A stretch of 64,000 nt of DNA from Rummeliibacillus sp044763875. GTDB taxonomy: Bacteria > Bacillota > Bacilli > Bacillales_A > Planococcaceae. The notes below the pieces were generated by a model. That model made no database searches. It saw only the letters and a program-made list of their open reading frames with translations, and had not been told where the DNA came from. Position numbers and translations under genes: made by a program. Of this stretch, positions 9,059 through 18,202 are shown one piece after another. The number at the start of each line of letters is the position of its first letter. The stretch's first letter is position 1. The stretch lies in the NCBI RefSeq assembly GCF_044763875.1, contig NZ_JBIWGZ010000011.1, positions 1 to 64,000 of the forward strand, written 5' to 3'.

Positions 9059-10002
9059 TTCGAAGCCCTTTTAATCGGTACAGTTGTATTAATCATAACG
9101 CGTCCAATAATTTCTTCAGGTGTAATCCCATCATATCGTGCTTCTGGCTTCAATATTAGACGATGAGAAAAGACGAATGGCGCCAAAAATTGCACATCAT
9201 CTGGCGTCACATATCGACGACCTTTTAATAATGCATAAGCTTGCGATGCCTTCATCAAAGCAATTGAGCCACGAGGACTTGCACCAAGATAAACATATTG
9301 ATGTTCTCTAGTTGCCCTTGCAAGATCAACAATATAACCTTTAACCAGCTCATCAACATGAACAGTTTTCACTTCTTGTTGTAATTCCTTTAATTCTTCT
9401 AACGAAACAACTGCCTTTAGTGATTCGATCGGACGTGTTCCTTCTGCTCTACGCAAAACTTCAATTTCATCATCATGGCTTGGGTAACCCATCTTCAATT
9501 TCAATAAAAAACGATCTAACTGAGCTTCAGGCAGTGGATATGTCCCTTCATGTTCAATCGGATTTTGAGTGGCCATTACAAAAAATGGTTTTGGAATTTG
9601 CAATGTTTCACCATCGATGGTTACAGCTGCTTCTTCCATCCCTTCTAGTAGGGCAGATTGTGTTTTTGGAGATGTTCGGTTAATTTCATCCGCCAATACG
9701 ATGTTCCCCATAATTGGACCCGGACGGAAGTGGAATTCCATATCTTTGGGATTATAAATGGATACACCTATTACATCTGAAGGGAGTAAGTCTGGTGTGA
9801 ACTGAATACGTTTAAAATTAGCACTTACTGATTTTGAAAGTGCACGTACCATCATTGTTTTCCCTACACCAGGTACATCTTCAAGCAAAACATGACCTTC
9901 TGCCAATAATGCTACAACACTTAATTCAGCAATATGTTTTTTACCAATCATCACTTTTTCTATATTTTTGATAATGGATTGTAGCTTTTCCTGTGTCTCC
10001 AT
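9055..10002 (-). CDS. MoxR-family AAA+ ATPase (YeaC-like)
   Basis: A 315-residue AAA+ ATPase with Walker A GVGKTMM near residue 45, Walker B VLADEINRT near 105, sensor 1 MATQNP near 145, and the C-terminal AAA lid. MoxR proteins act as cytosolic chaperone ATPases with vWA-domain partners, here the DUF58 protein encoded next. Start ATG follows AGGAGGACAACGA, an excellent site. First gene of the three-gene operon. Cellular substrate not deducible. Confidence 0.92.
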   Translation of the reverse strand: METQEKLQSIIKNIEKVMIGKKHIAELSVVALLAEGHVLLEDVPGVGKTMMVRALSKSVSANFKRIQFTPDLLPSDVIGVSIYNPKDMEFHFRPGPIMGNIVLADEINRTSPKTQSALLEGMEEAAVTIDGETLQIPKPFFVMATQNPIEHEGTYPLPEAQLDRFLLKLKMGYPSHDDEIEVLRRAEGTRPIESLKAVVSLEELKELQQEVKTVHVDELVKGYIVDLARATREHQYVYLGASPRGSIALMKASQAYALLKGRRYVTPDDVQFLAPFVFSHRLILKPEARYDGITPEEIIGRVMINTTVPIKRASK

Positions 10003-10093
10003 TCGTTGTCCTCCTGTAAATTTCTCGTCTATGCGTTTTCTCTTTTATTTCCTCAATTAACATTATTATAGCATGACTATTTTCGACACTTAC

Positions 10094-10127
10094 AAAAAAC
10101 ACGACTTAATGATTAGTCGTGTTTTTT
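10094..10127 (-). terminator. terminator of the nos-type operon
   Basis: AAAAAACACGAC pairs with GTCGTGTTTTTT around TTAATGATTA just after the stop of the ABC ATPase gene. It is symmetrical enough to work both ways. Confidence 0.85.
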
Positions 10128-10141
10128 AAACGATATTACAC

Positions 10142-10828
10142 TTATTCCTTTTTTGAACTGATTTCATGCATAAAAAGTTCCTCTAAATGTATTGTTTTTG
10201 ACTCTTGTAAAACAGATTTAATATTACCATGTCTTAAAACCCTTCCTTCATGTAATAAAAGAACATCATCTGCAAGTTCTTCCGCAAAGGAAAGTAGATG
10301 AGTAGAAAATAAAATAGTTTTCCCTGCATCCTTTTGTTCCTGTAATATATTCTTCAACTCAGCAATCCAACGAATATCTAATCCATTTGTTGGCTCATCT
10401 AAAATAAGTAACTGTTCGTCTCCTAAAAGAGCTTGTGCTAAGTTTAATCGTTGTCTCATCCCTTTAGAAAATTGACGAACACGTTGCTTCCTATATTCCC
10501 ATAATCCAACTCGTTTAAGTACTGTTTCAATCTCTCCTGATGGAATCTTCTTTAAACCAGCAAGTAACTGCAAGATCTCAAGTGCCGTCAAAGTTGGCGG
10601 AAAGTTCACATCATCTGGCATATATCGAATGGAAGGATTAATAGCCCAATTTAATTCCCCACTATTTGGCTTTTCTTCCCCAATTAGAAGGCGGATTAAC
10701 GTACTTTTCCCAGCACCATTTCCACCCGCTAAAGCTATTATCCTCCCCTCTTGTAAGATAAACGAAACATCTAGTAAACCTTGCTCTTTTGAATATTTTT
10801 TTACTAGTTTTTCCCCTTCTACAATCAT
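10142..10828 (-). CDS. nosF: ABC transporter ATP-binding protein, NosF-like
   Basis: A 228-residue ABC ATPase with Walker A GGNGAGKST, signature FSKGMRQRL and Walker B LLILDEPTNGLD. It should pair with the NosY-like permease encoded just upstream; the ATG at 10828 overlaps that gene's stop (ATGA). In denitrifiers NosDFY is an ABC complex that receives copper from NosL and helps mature nitrous oxide reductase. Placement next to nosD, nosL and nosY supports NosF rather than a generic exporter. The longer open frame (to 10888) lies inside the upstream gene and was rejected as the start. Last gene of the operon. Confidence 0.82.
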   Translation of the reverse strand: MIVEGEKLVKKYSKEQGLLDVSFILQEGRIIALAGGNGAGKSTLIRLLIGEEKPNSGELNWAINPSIRYMPDDVNFPPTLTALEILQLLAGLKKIPSGEIETVLKRVGLWEYRKQRVRQFSKGMRQRLNLAQALLGDEQLLILDEPTNGLDIRWIAELKNILQEQKDAGKTILFSTHLLSFAEELADDVLLLHEGRVLRHGNIKSVLQESKTIHLEELFMHEISSKKE

Positions 10829-11640
10829 GCTTGACGCCCCCTTTTCTCCAATAACCATTTTGCTAATAAAATCGGAAACACTATCCATAAGATTGTAATG
10901 ACTGCATAAAGTAAGTAACCTACTGGAGAACTGTAAAACTCAGTAAAACTATAAAATGATGGTCCTAATACGGATGTTTGATCTGAGAAAAGAAAATAAC
11001 CAAATCGAATCCATTCAGCTGGATTAATATGAATCATTACAATGGTTATTTTTTGCAAAACATGACCAGCTACCACAGTACCAACAGCCATCAAAGCATA
11101 CGATATTAACAATAATGACAAAGCCCATACAACTAATGATACAGCTAAAGCATGTAAACGGTTCTTGGCCAAGATTCCACATAGTATAGCAATAGATGAA
11201 AAAATAAGCATCGTCAAAATGGATAAGCCTAAAAAAATAGTAGGAAAATGAATTTGCCCGGAAATTCCGTTCATAGTTAATACAACACCAAAAGCTAGCA
11301 ATAAAATGAGCGTAAAGGATAACAGCAACGCAATGTATTTTCCGATAATATATTGAATAACGCTCAATGGATAGGTTTTTAATAACGAAAACCAACCAGA
11401 CTCTAAATCACTTGCGACGCCCATACTACCTATTGTTAAGATAAATAAAGGGAGTAGGAATAGTAGTAGATTTAGAAAACTTGCGGTTTGTCTTGTAAAT
11501 CCTAGATCATTGGGTAAAGCAATTTGTTGAATAAGGGATATAGACGCAAAGACGAAGACAAATAGCAATGCTACCGATTGCATCCATCGGCTCCGTAACA
11601 TTTGTCTCCATTCTAAACGTATAAATAGGTGATTTCTCAA
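10825..11640 (-). CDS. nosY: ABC-2 type permease, NosY-like
   Basis: About 271 residues with six hydrophobic segments, an N-terminal amphipathic region and the ABC-2 membrane architecture. Start is probably a TTG at 11640 whose T overlaps the TGA of the preceding nosL and which follows GGGGTG; an in-frame ATG at 11655 lacks a ribosome binding site. It forms the membrane part of the NosDFY complex. Neighbouring genes make this the best call; by sequence alone it would only be an ABC-2 permease. Confidence 0.78.
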   Translation of the reverse strand: MRNHLFIRLEWRQMLRSRWMQSVALLFVFVFASISLIQQIALPNDLGFTRQTASFLNLLLFLLPLFILTIGSMGVASDLESGWFSLLKTYPLSVIQYIIGKYIALLLSFTLILLLAFGVVLTMNGISGQIHFPTIFLGLSILTMLIFSSIAILCGILAKNRLHALAVSLVVWALSLLLISYALMAVGTVVAGHVLQKITIVMIHINPAEWIRFGYFLFSDQTSVLGPSFYSFTEFYSSPVGYLLYAVITILWIVFPILLAKWLLEKRGRQA

Positions 11641-12092
11641 TGGTGCACACCCCATTTAAAAGTTTTTAAATCTGCAAAACCTAATAGTTCTCCCTTATCC
11701 GATTTTTTTATATAGTTCTTTGCACTGTCTTTTGTTTTAAATGCAATTACGCCATAAGACATGGGTGTCCAAATATCTTTGTTATAAACGTAGGTTGCTG
11801 TTTTAACATTTAGCCATTCCTTACCACTTTGATCCTTGATAAAGGCTTCTCCTAAATCTTTCTCATTCATATTTTTCATATATTCTATTAAACAACCAAT
11901 ATCATCAAACACTTGATAATCACCGTTTGTTAATGCAATTTCACCAGCAAAATCTTTATAGACAATACTCATATTGCAAACTTTACAAACATCCGTTTCG
12001 CTTACAATCTCTTTTGGTTTGTATTCTTTATTGCCACAAGCTTGTAGTAGTAATACTGCGGTGAAAATACCTAATAAAAATCGTTTTTTCAT
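11637..12092 (-). CDS. nosL: NosL-like copper chaperone lipoprotein (second copy)
   Basis: A 151-residue lipoprotein. Signal peptide ends in lipobox LLQAC (Cys near residue 19), so it is anchored outside the cell membrane. The NosL core follows: CKVCNMSI (possible Cu(I) ligands), FDDIGCLIEYM, then WTPMSYG. NosL passes copper to the NosD/NosDFY system. Start ATG at 12092 overlaps the nosD stop. It lacks the Met/His tail of the other NosL copy upstream, so the two may bind or deliver metal differently. Confidence 0.88.
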   Translation of the reverse strand: MKKRFLLGIFTAVLLLQACGNKEYKPKEIVSETDVCKVCNMSIVYKDFAGEIALTNGDYQVFDDIGCLIEYMKNMNEKDLGEAFIKDQSGKEWLNVKTATYVYNKDIWTPMSYGVIAFKTKDSAKNYIKKSDKGELLGFADLKTFKWGVHH

Positions 12093-13375
12093 GATTGTAT
12101 TTCCTTTCTCCAAAACCATAGTATTGATAGCATAACAACTATTCCTATAAATACTTTTCCTGTATTTACTGTATTTTCTTGTTCCATGTTAATTGCACTA
12201 TGCATCATTGGTGCTTTGTCGACTAGTTGTTTTTTCTCAATTGCATTTGTTTGTCGGTCCATTTCATTTAACAAAACGACACTTGGTGATTCGATAAAAT
12301 ATTGATAAGCTGGTTGCCTTACCATCCATTGTCCAAAACTTTGTAGTGCAACATAAGGACGATCACCAATACCATCATCATTTACATCAATTCCTGCATA
12401 ATCATCATAATAATTTCGAGCTATATGACTGTTTGTCCCATCTGAACGAAGATTCACTATATTACCAATAAAATCGTTTTCCTTCACATGGTTCTTTTCA
12501 TTGGAACGAATTAATTCTACTGCCGTTTGGTTCATTAAAAAGGTATTCTTTTGTATCGTTGAATTTGTTAAACTTTGAGCAGAAATGGCAGTACGATTAG
12601 ATTGAAATTTGTTCTCTTCACTTTTAATATTTTTGGATTGAAACAAAGTCATTCCAGATGCATTCAATCCACTTTGAGCAATAATATTATTTGTTGACAG
12701 TATTGCATTTTCAGACATCATCAACATAATCCCAGTTACATTTCTTTTAAATGTATTGTTATTTGCTTGACCATTTTTCACAAACATAAAATGGATTCCA
12801 TATCGGCCATTTTGAATATTATTAGAAACTAGTTTGATATCATTTACACTTTCTAAATAAATACCGTCTTGAACATTATCAATTTTGTTATGCTTTACAA
12901 TCGCATTCCTACTATTAAAAAAAGCTATTCCATTCCCTTTTTTAGAATAATGTCCATGAACCCCTTTAATCGAAAGATTCTGCAATATAACACCTTTTGA
13001 GTTGTAAAGCTGAATCCCACTCCAACTATTTTTTAGAGTTACTCCCTCACATTGAAGATTTTGTACATTCTTCGCCACAATTCCCACATGAGCATTTTGA
13101 ATAGTGAGATTTTCTATTTTTACGTTATCTGCACCTTCTATTTTGACTACAGCTTCTCGGGTATTACTTTCTATAACAGTTTGCTTTGATCCCTTAATCG
13201 TAATAGATTTATGAATAATAACATTTTCTTTATACTTTTTTCCTTGTAGAGACAACACGCCCCCCTCAGGCGTTTGGTCAATTAGCTGCTGCAAAGTTTC
13301 TGCTTTTGCATGACCTTGTGGCATCAAACAAAAAGAAGTGATAAAAAAAACGATTAGTATCCAAAAACGTTTCAA
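12089..13375 (-). CDS. nosD: NosD-like periplasmic copper-maturation protein
   Basis: A 428-residue protein with an N-terminal signal peptide (cut near GHAKAE, residue 25), a parallel beta-helix of repeated NosD/CASH units (residues about 30-345, many NNT/GI/NxI turns) and a single C-terminal membrane helix (about 405-423). In nitrous oxide reductase systems NosD docks on NosFY outside the membrane. Start is TTG at 13375 behind GGAGGTGGACAAAA. It overlaps nosL downstream (ATGA). No nosZ is in the window, so its client here is unclear. Confidence 0.88.
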   Translation of the reverse strand: MKRFWILIVFFITSFCLMPQGHAKAETLQQLIDQTPEGGVLSLQGKKYKENVIIHKSITIKGSKQTVIESNTREAVVKIEGADNVKIENLTIQNAHVGIVAKNVQNLQCEGVTLKNSWSGIQLYNSKGVILQNLSIKGVHGHYSKKGNGIAFFNSRNAIVKHNKIDNVQDGIYLESVNDIKLVSNNIQNGRYGIHFMFVKNGQANNNTFKRNVTGIMLMMSENAILSTNNIIAQSGLNASGMTLFQSKNIKSEENKFQSNRTAISAQSLTNSTIQKNTFLMNQTAVELIRSNEKNHVKENDFIGNIVNLRSDGTNSHIARNYYDDYAGIDVNDDGIGDRPYVALQSFGQWMVRQPAYQYFIESPSVVLLNEMDRQTNAIEKKQLVDKAPMMHSAINMEQENTVNTGKVFIGIVVMLSILWFWRKEIQS

Positions 13376-13441
13376 TTTTGTCCACCTCCATTTAATGACA
13401 AAAAGGCCAGAGTCCCCTCCAGCCCTTCCATAGGATTATTA

Positions 13442-14056
13442 TTATTTATGACTATCAGAATTGTTATCATCTGAATGCATATCCATCTTTTTATCGGAAT
13501 CACTTTTTTTCATATCCTGCATTTTCTCCATTTTCATTTTGTACCGCTCAAGAGCTATTTTATCGATATCAGATACTTTAGCAATCTGAGCACCTTTATT
13601 TTTTTCTATAAATGCATCTGCACTTTTTTGATCTTTGAAAAATGCATAGCCATAGTTCATCGGTGTTTTAATATCTGCTTTTACAATAATGGCATCATCT
13701 AATTTCAACCATTCTTTCGAATTATAGTCACGAACATATTTTTCATATGTTACTTTATCTTTTCGCTCTTGGTTTAATATACAGCCTATATCATCCAAGA
13801 ACATAGTTGAGCCATCTTGCTTGATTGCTTGAGCAGTAAAAGCACCCATTTCTTGTTTTGCATCAAATACCTTCATATCACAAAATGCACATTTATCATC
13901 TTTTGTTGGTTCTTTTAAACGTTCATTTACTGTATTACTAGCTTTAGTTGTTTGTTCTGTTGATTTATGCTGGTGAGTCGTTTTTTCATCATTCTGATTA
14001 CAAGCTCCTAATAATGATGCAGTTAGAATAATAACTATAGATAATTCCTTTTTCAT
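13442..14056 (-). CDS. nosL: NosL-like copper-binding lipoprotein with Met/His tail
   Basis: A 204-residue lipoprotein: signal peptide with lipobox LLGAC (Cys19), a Thr/His-rich spacer, a NosL domain (CAFCDMKVFD near residue 56, LDDIGCILNQ, TPMNYGYAFF) and an extra C-terminal tail from about 165 rich in Met, Lys, Asp and His. The tail looks like a metal-buffering segment and is missing from the second NosL. It heads the cluster, with ATG behind AAAGGGGAGTAAATAT. The gap of 66 bp to nosD suggests one transcript. A direct copper role is family knowledge, not shown here. Confidence 0.87.
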   Translation of the reverse strand: MKKELSIVIILTASLLGACNQNDEKTTHQHKSTEQTTKASNTVNERLKEPTKDDKCAFCDMKVFDAKQEMGAFTAQAIKQDGSTMFLDDIGCILNQERKDKVTYEKYVRDYNSKEWLKLDDAIIVKADIKTPMNYGYAFFKDQKSADAFIEKNKGAQIAKVSDIDKIALERYKMKMEKMQDMKKSDSDKKMDMHSDDNNSDSHK

Positions 14057-14248
14057 ATATTTACTCCCCTTTCAATTAATTACCACTTTACCTTGTAATT
14101 GTGAAAGAAGTTGAAAATCTATGTGACTAATTCTTGACTAAATAAGCAAAAAAAATCCTATATTCTTATTGGAGCGCCGTTTTCAGAATAAACAATCCAA
14201 TAATTCAGCTAATATTTCATTTTCAGTATTTACTTAGTATTCCGCTCC

Positions 14249-14351
14249 AGATGGCGCTTTCCGCGGGCGAGCGTTGAGCCTCCTCGGAAGCCCGTTCCGC
14301 GCTTCACTGCGGGGTCTCACCTGTCTCGCTTTCCCGCAGGAGTCGCCATCT
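14249..14351. repeat. GC-rich dispersed structured repeat, copy A
   Basis: A roughly 100-bp GC-rich block in AT-rich intergenic DNA. It is bounded by inverted AGATGGCG (14249) and CGCCATCT (14344) and contains CGCTTTCCGCGGGCGAGCG, GAGCCTCCTCGGAAGC, CTTCACTGCGGGGTCTCACC and CGCTTTCCCGCAGGAG. Copy B at 22983-23066 matches it closely, and partial copies lie near 34.43 and 34.86 kb. No open frame. Similar GC-rich repeats are widespread in Bacillales intergenic regions; function unknown. Confidence 0.85.
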
Positions 14352-14450
14352 TCCGCTTCATAAACAATATTCTAATAGATACGGCATATAACAATCGCCT
14401 ACTTACTGCTCGTGCTTTCAAATCTTTCAATGATGATATTGATATTATTG

Positions 14451-14501
14451 TAAAAGAAAAAACTGTAAGCAAACTCAATTTCTTCGAGTTTTTCTACAGT
14501 C
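14451..14501 (-). terminator. terminator after nadE
   Basis: Minus strand: ACTGTAGAAAAACTC pairs with GAGTTTGCTTACAGT, followed by TTTTTTCTTTT, about 40 bp beyond the nadE stop. Confidence 0.8.
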
Positions 14502-14539
14502 TCACGGGTTTTAAAAACTTATTTCTTCATTCAAAAAAT

Positions 14540-15364
14540 TTATTTCCAAAAGTCATCGAAAATTGTAATTGGTAGATGACGTTTATGTTCAGAACGTAAA
14601 TAATGTCCTTCTATTTTTTTACGAGCCTCATCATCAATTTCTTTGCCTTCTAAATAATCATCGATTTGGTCATACGTAACACCTAGTGCCACTTCATCTG
14701 GTAATGATGGACGATCTTCTTCTAAGTCTGCAGTTGGTGTTTTTTCATATAAATGCTTTGGACAATTTAGTTCCGCAAGCATTGCCTTACCTTGACGTTT
14801 GTTTAAACGGAAGATTGGTGTAAGGTCTGCAGCACCATCGCCAAATTTTGTATAGAAACCTGTAATTGCTTCAGCCGCATGATCGGTACCAAGTACGACA
14901 GCACCGTGGTGAGCTGCAATCGCAAATTGAACTTTCATACGTTCACGAGCTTTTTCGTTTCCTTTTAGAAAATCAGAAAGTTCTACACCTACTTCTTCTA
15001 ATGATTGAACTCCTGCATCTACAGCAGGTTTTATATTTACCGTATATACCATTGTAGGTTTGATAAATTCAATAGCATCTTGGCAATCTTGTTCATCAGC
15101 TTGTATACCATAAGGTAGACGAACTGCCCAATAGGAATATTTATCTTCTCCAGCTTCTTCATTTAACTCATCTACTGCAAGCTGTGCTAGTTTGCCTGTT
15201 AAAGTAGAGTCTTGACCACCTGATAAGCCAAGTACAAAACCTTTTAAGAAAGTGTTCTTTTTAGCATAGGCTTTTAAAAAGTCAATCGATTTGCGAATTT
15301 CTTCTTTCGCATTAATTTGTGGAAGTACATGTAATTCTTCAATAATTTGTTGTTGTAAAGTCAT
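14540..15364 (-). CDS. nadE: NAD synthetase (ammonia-dependent)
   Basis: A 274-residue enzyme converting nicotinic acid adenine dinucleotide to NAD with ATP and ammonia. The PP-loop GLSGGQDSTLTGKLAQ lies near residue 45, with GTDHAAEAITGFYTKFGDG near 160 forming the substrate/dimer region. It has no glutaminase domain, so it is the short ammonia-dependent type (B. subtilis NadE is 272 residues). The start overlaps the pncB stop (TAATG), so the two salvage genes are coupled. Last gene of the pair, with its own terminator. Confidence 0.95.
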   Translation of the reverse strand: MTLQQQIIEELHVLPQINAKEEIRKSIDFLKAYAKKNTFLKGFVLGLSGGQDSTLTGKLAQLAVDELNEEAGEDKYSYWAVRLPYGIQADEQDCQDAIEFIKPTMVYTVNIKPAVDAGVQSLEEVGVELSDFLKGNEKARERMKVQFAIAAHHGAVVLGTDHAAEAITGFYTKFGDGAADLTPIFRLNKRQGKAMLAELNCPKHLYEKTPTADLEEDRPSLPDEVALGVTYDQIDDYLEGKEIDDEARKKIEGHYLRSEHKRHLPITIFDDFWK

Positions 15365-16848
15365 TAAATATTCCCCCCTGATCCAGCAACGATATCGCGA
15401 ACCATATCCTTTACATCTTCAATATTTCGCATTTTGTTGTCCCAACATTTCTGACTAAGGTCAACTGGATAGGCCTCTGGGTTCAATGAACGTTTATACT
15501 CATCCCAGAGTAAGTTTAGATTATCTTCTGCGTATCCCTTCATTTCTTGTACCGATGGACTTTTATAAATTAAATTGCCATCTTCAATGACTTTTGTGTG
15601 AAGATTTTTCGCAGCAAAGTTGGTTACGAATTTTGAAATAAATGTATGAACAGGGTGGAACATTTTAATACGTTCTTGTGATTCAGGATCTTCATCATGC
15701 ATTGTAATATAATCGCCTTCTGCTTTACCGTTTTCAAGATCGATTATGCGATACAATTTTTTCAATCCTGGTGTAGTTACCTTTTCAGCATTTGCAGAAA
15801 TTTTAATACGATCTTGCATTTTACCATTAGCGTTTTCAAGTGATACAAGCTTGTATACCGCTCCTAGTGCTGGTTGATCATATGCTGTAATTAATTTTGT
15901 ACCAATTCCCCACTGATCAACCTTTGCACCTTGCGCAAGTAAATTTAAAATTGTGTATTCGTCTAAATCATTTGATGCAACAATTTTCACATCCGTGAAA
16001 CCTGCTTCATCTAACATTTTACGAGCAGCTTTTGATAAAAAGGAAATGTCCCCACTATCTAAGCGAATACCTAGGAAGTTAATCTTATCTCCTAATTCTT
16101 TTGCTACTTTAATCGCAGTTGGTACACCGGACTTTAAAGTATCGTAGGTATCAACTAGGAAAACACAGTCTTTGTGACGGCGTGCATAGGCATGAAAAGC
16201 TTCGTAATCACTTTTGTAAGCTTGTACTAATGAATGAGCATGTGTACCAGCAACAGGGATATCGAATAGTTTCCCTGCCCTAACATTACTAGTTGAATCA
16301 AAACCACCAATGATTGCCGCTCTCGTTCCCCAAATAGCTGCATCCATCTCTTGTGCACGACGAGTACCAAACTCCATCACCACATCATCTTTGACGATTT
16401 GTTTAATTCGACTCGCTTTTGTCGCGATTAAAGTTTGATAATTCACAATATTAAGTAATGCTGTTTCAATTAGTTGAGCTTCTACTAAAGGTGCCTCAAT
16501 ACGTACAATTGGTTCATTGCCAAAAACAAGCTCTCCCTCTGTCATTGAGTAGACATTTCCAGTAAAACGTAGCCCTCTTAAGTATTCAATAAAATCCTTG
16601 TCGTATCCTACTTCCTCTTGGAGGTATTCTAAGTCAGATTCACTGAAGTGAAAATCACGTAAATATTCCAGCATTTTTTCTAAGCCAGCAAATACAGCAT
16701 AACCGTTACCGAATGGTAATCTTCGGAAATATAATTCAAATACTGCTTTTCGATTATGTATTCCATCTGCCCAATAAGTTTCCGCCATATTTATCTGATA
16801 TAAATCTGTATGTAGCGCTAAGCTATCGTCTGGATATTTTGATTTCAT
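15364..16848 (-). CDS. pncB: nicotinate phosphoribosyltransferase
   Basis: A 494-residue cytosolic enzyme making nicotinate mononucleotide from nicotinate and PRPP, the entry to the NAD salvage route whose last step is the neighbouring nadE. Recognisable features are LHTDLYQINMAETYW at the N-terminus, EFGTRRAQEMDAA near 170, FDSTSNV and the GIRLDSGD phosphoribosyl site near 275. I start at the ATG at 16848 after AAAAGGGGACTAAGT; the open frame's earlier start has no site. Operon with nadE by 1-bp overlap. No repressor operator recognised upstream. Confidence 0.94.
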   Translation of the reverse strand: MKSKYPDDSLALHTDLYQINMAETYWADGIHNRKAVFELYFRRLPFGNGYAVFAGLEKMLEYLRDFHFSESDLEYLQEEVGYDKDFIEYLRGLRFTGNVYSMTEGELVFGNEPIVRIEAPLVEAQLIETALLNIVNYQTLIATKASRIKQIVKDDVVMEFGTRRAQEMDAAIWGTRAAIIGGFDSTSNVRAGKLFDIPVAGTHAHSLVQAYKSDYEAFHAYARRHKDCVFLVDTYDTLKSGVPTAIKVAKELGDKINFLGIRLDSGDISFLSKAARKMLDEAGFTDVKIVASNDLDEYTILNLLAQGAKVDQWGIGTKLITAYDQPALGAVYKLVSLENANGKMQDRIKISANAEKVTTPGLKKLYRIIDLENGKAEGDYITMHDEDPESQERIKMFHPVHTFISKFVTNFAAKNLHTKVIEDGNLIYKSPSVQEMKGYAEDNLNLLWDEYKRSLNPEAYPVDLSQKCWDNKMRNIEDVKDMVRDIVAGSGGNI

Positions 16849-16993
16849 ACTTAGTCCCCTTTTCCACCATATTAATAACAAATAGTATACACTATTTAAC
16901 TTTAAATATGTCTTGATAACAATATCGTTGTCATGACAACTGTATAACCACTGAATCCTCTCTACCTAATTTCACAATAAGTAGATTTATAAA

Positions 16994-17497
16994 TTAATCT
17001 TTATAAGATACATTTTCTAATCCCAACAACACTTTTTTTAAAGGAATACCACTTCTGAATCCTGTTAACTTTCCATTTTTGCCTATAATACGATGACATG
17101 GGACGACAATCAAAATTGGATTTGCACCAATCGCTCCTCCAACTGCTCTTACCGCCTTTGGATTGTGGATCATATTCGCTATTTCTGAGTAACTAGTCGT
17201 CACACCGTATGGAATTTGTAATAATGCTTGCCATACTTGTTGTTGAAATGCAGTTCCTTGTAAATCTAAAGGTACGTCAAAGGTCGATCTTTCCCCTGCA
17301 AAGTATTCCTGAAATTGTTTTTTGTATTCTATCATTTTCAAATGGTTTTCTACTAGTACCGCATCCTTATAATGCTTCTGGTACCAACTTTCTAACTCAT
17401 TCATAGAAGTTCCAACATAGCTTAATCCTTCATCAGAAGCTGCGATGATAATTGCCCATTCTTTTTCATTGAATGAGGTCCAATATATATTTTTCAT
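16994..17497 (-). CDS. ogt: methylated-DNA--protein-cysteine methyltransferase
   Basis: A 167-residue suicide DNA repair protein that moves methyl groups from O6-methylguanine to its own cysteine. The active site is IVVPCHRIIG near residue 133, and the helix-turn-helix region is QQVWQALLQIPYGVTTSYSEIA. It is translationally coupled to the adaA gene upstream (ATGA overlap). This arrangement matches the adaA-adaB operon of B. subtilis, so adaB is an equally valid name. Induction by methylating agents is inferred from that comparison. Confidence 0.93.
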   Translation of the reverse strand: MKNIYWTSFNEKEWAIIIAASDEGLSYVGTSMNELESWYQKHYKDAVLVENHLKMIEYKKQFQEYFAGERSTFDVPLDLQGTAFQQQVWQALLQIPYGVTTSYSEIANMIHNPKAVRAVGGAIGANPILIVVPCHRIIGKNGKLTGFRSGIPLKKVLLGLENVSYKD

Positions 17498-18069
17498 TTT
17501 TCTATTCCTCCATTAATAAATCGATATTTTCTTGGCGTTAAACCGGTTATCTTTTTAAATAATGTAATAAAGTACGGTGTATTCGAAAATCCTACAGCAT
17601 GTCCAATTTGTTCTATTTTTTGTTCAGTTGTTTTAAGTAACACCTTTGCTTCTTCCACTCGAATATGTTGAATATAATCAATTGGGGCATAACCTGTTAC
17701 CTTTTTATAAATTTTTTGTAAATGATAAGGGCTTCCATGACATGCATCTGCCAATAGATCTAATGTTAAATGTTCGTGAAAATGATGTTCGATATGATAA
17801 TTTATTTGCATTACCCATTCTTCATCAGGTATTCGTAAACTACTTGGTTTACATCGTTTACAAGGCCGAAATCCAGCTTGAATTGCTGCCTCTATATTTT
17901 GAAAAATACGTATGTTTTCAAACTTTGGGTTACGTGATTGACAAGATGGTCTACAGCAAATGCCTGTAGAAGTGACTGCATAAATAAACTCCCCATCATA
18001 GCTTTTATTATTAGTCGTTAGTGCTGTCCACTCCTCCTGAGTTGGTGTTTTGCCAATTTGCCGTTTCAT
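17494..18069 (-). CDS. adaA: AdaA-type methylphosphotriester methyltransferase/activator
   Basis: A 191-residue two-domain sensor. The N-terminal zinc domain has four cysteines in GICCRPSCQSR (about residues 35-42) and GFRPCKRCKPSS (about 70-80). One of these accepts a methyl from DNA methylphosphotriesters. The C-terminal AraC-type helix-turn-helix (about 95-185) then activates repair genes. Start ATG at 18069 follows AAGAGGTGTGTAAA; the GTG three codons earlier sits in the ribosome site. Heads the ada-ogt operon and is divergent from alkA across 133 bp, which probably holds the shared Ada operators. Confidence 0.93.
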   Translation of the reverse strand: MKRQIGKTPTQEEWTALTTNNKSYDGEFIYAVTSTGICCRPSCQSRNPKFENIRIFQNIEAAIQAGFRPCKRCKPSSLRIPDEEWVMQINYHIEHHFHEHLTLDLLADACHGSPYHLQKIYKKVTGYAPIDYIQHIRVEEAKVLLKTTEQKIEQIGHAVGFSNTPYFITLFKKITGLTPRKYRFINGGIEK

Positions 18070-18202
18070 TTTACACACCTCTTAATTGATTCTGTATAGT
18101 TGTAGTATACCTGTCTAAAATTACTTGATAATACTTTTTTGATGTAATCGCAACATATCGAAATTTTTCTCTTATACAATCAGCATTGAAAGGAGTGAGA
18201 TT

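Noticed and set aside
18079..18202. A defined Ada box between adaA and alkA
   Set aside because: TAATCGCAA at about 18142 is suggestive but I could not match a full operator on either side, so it is not listed as a feature.
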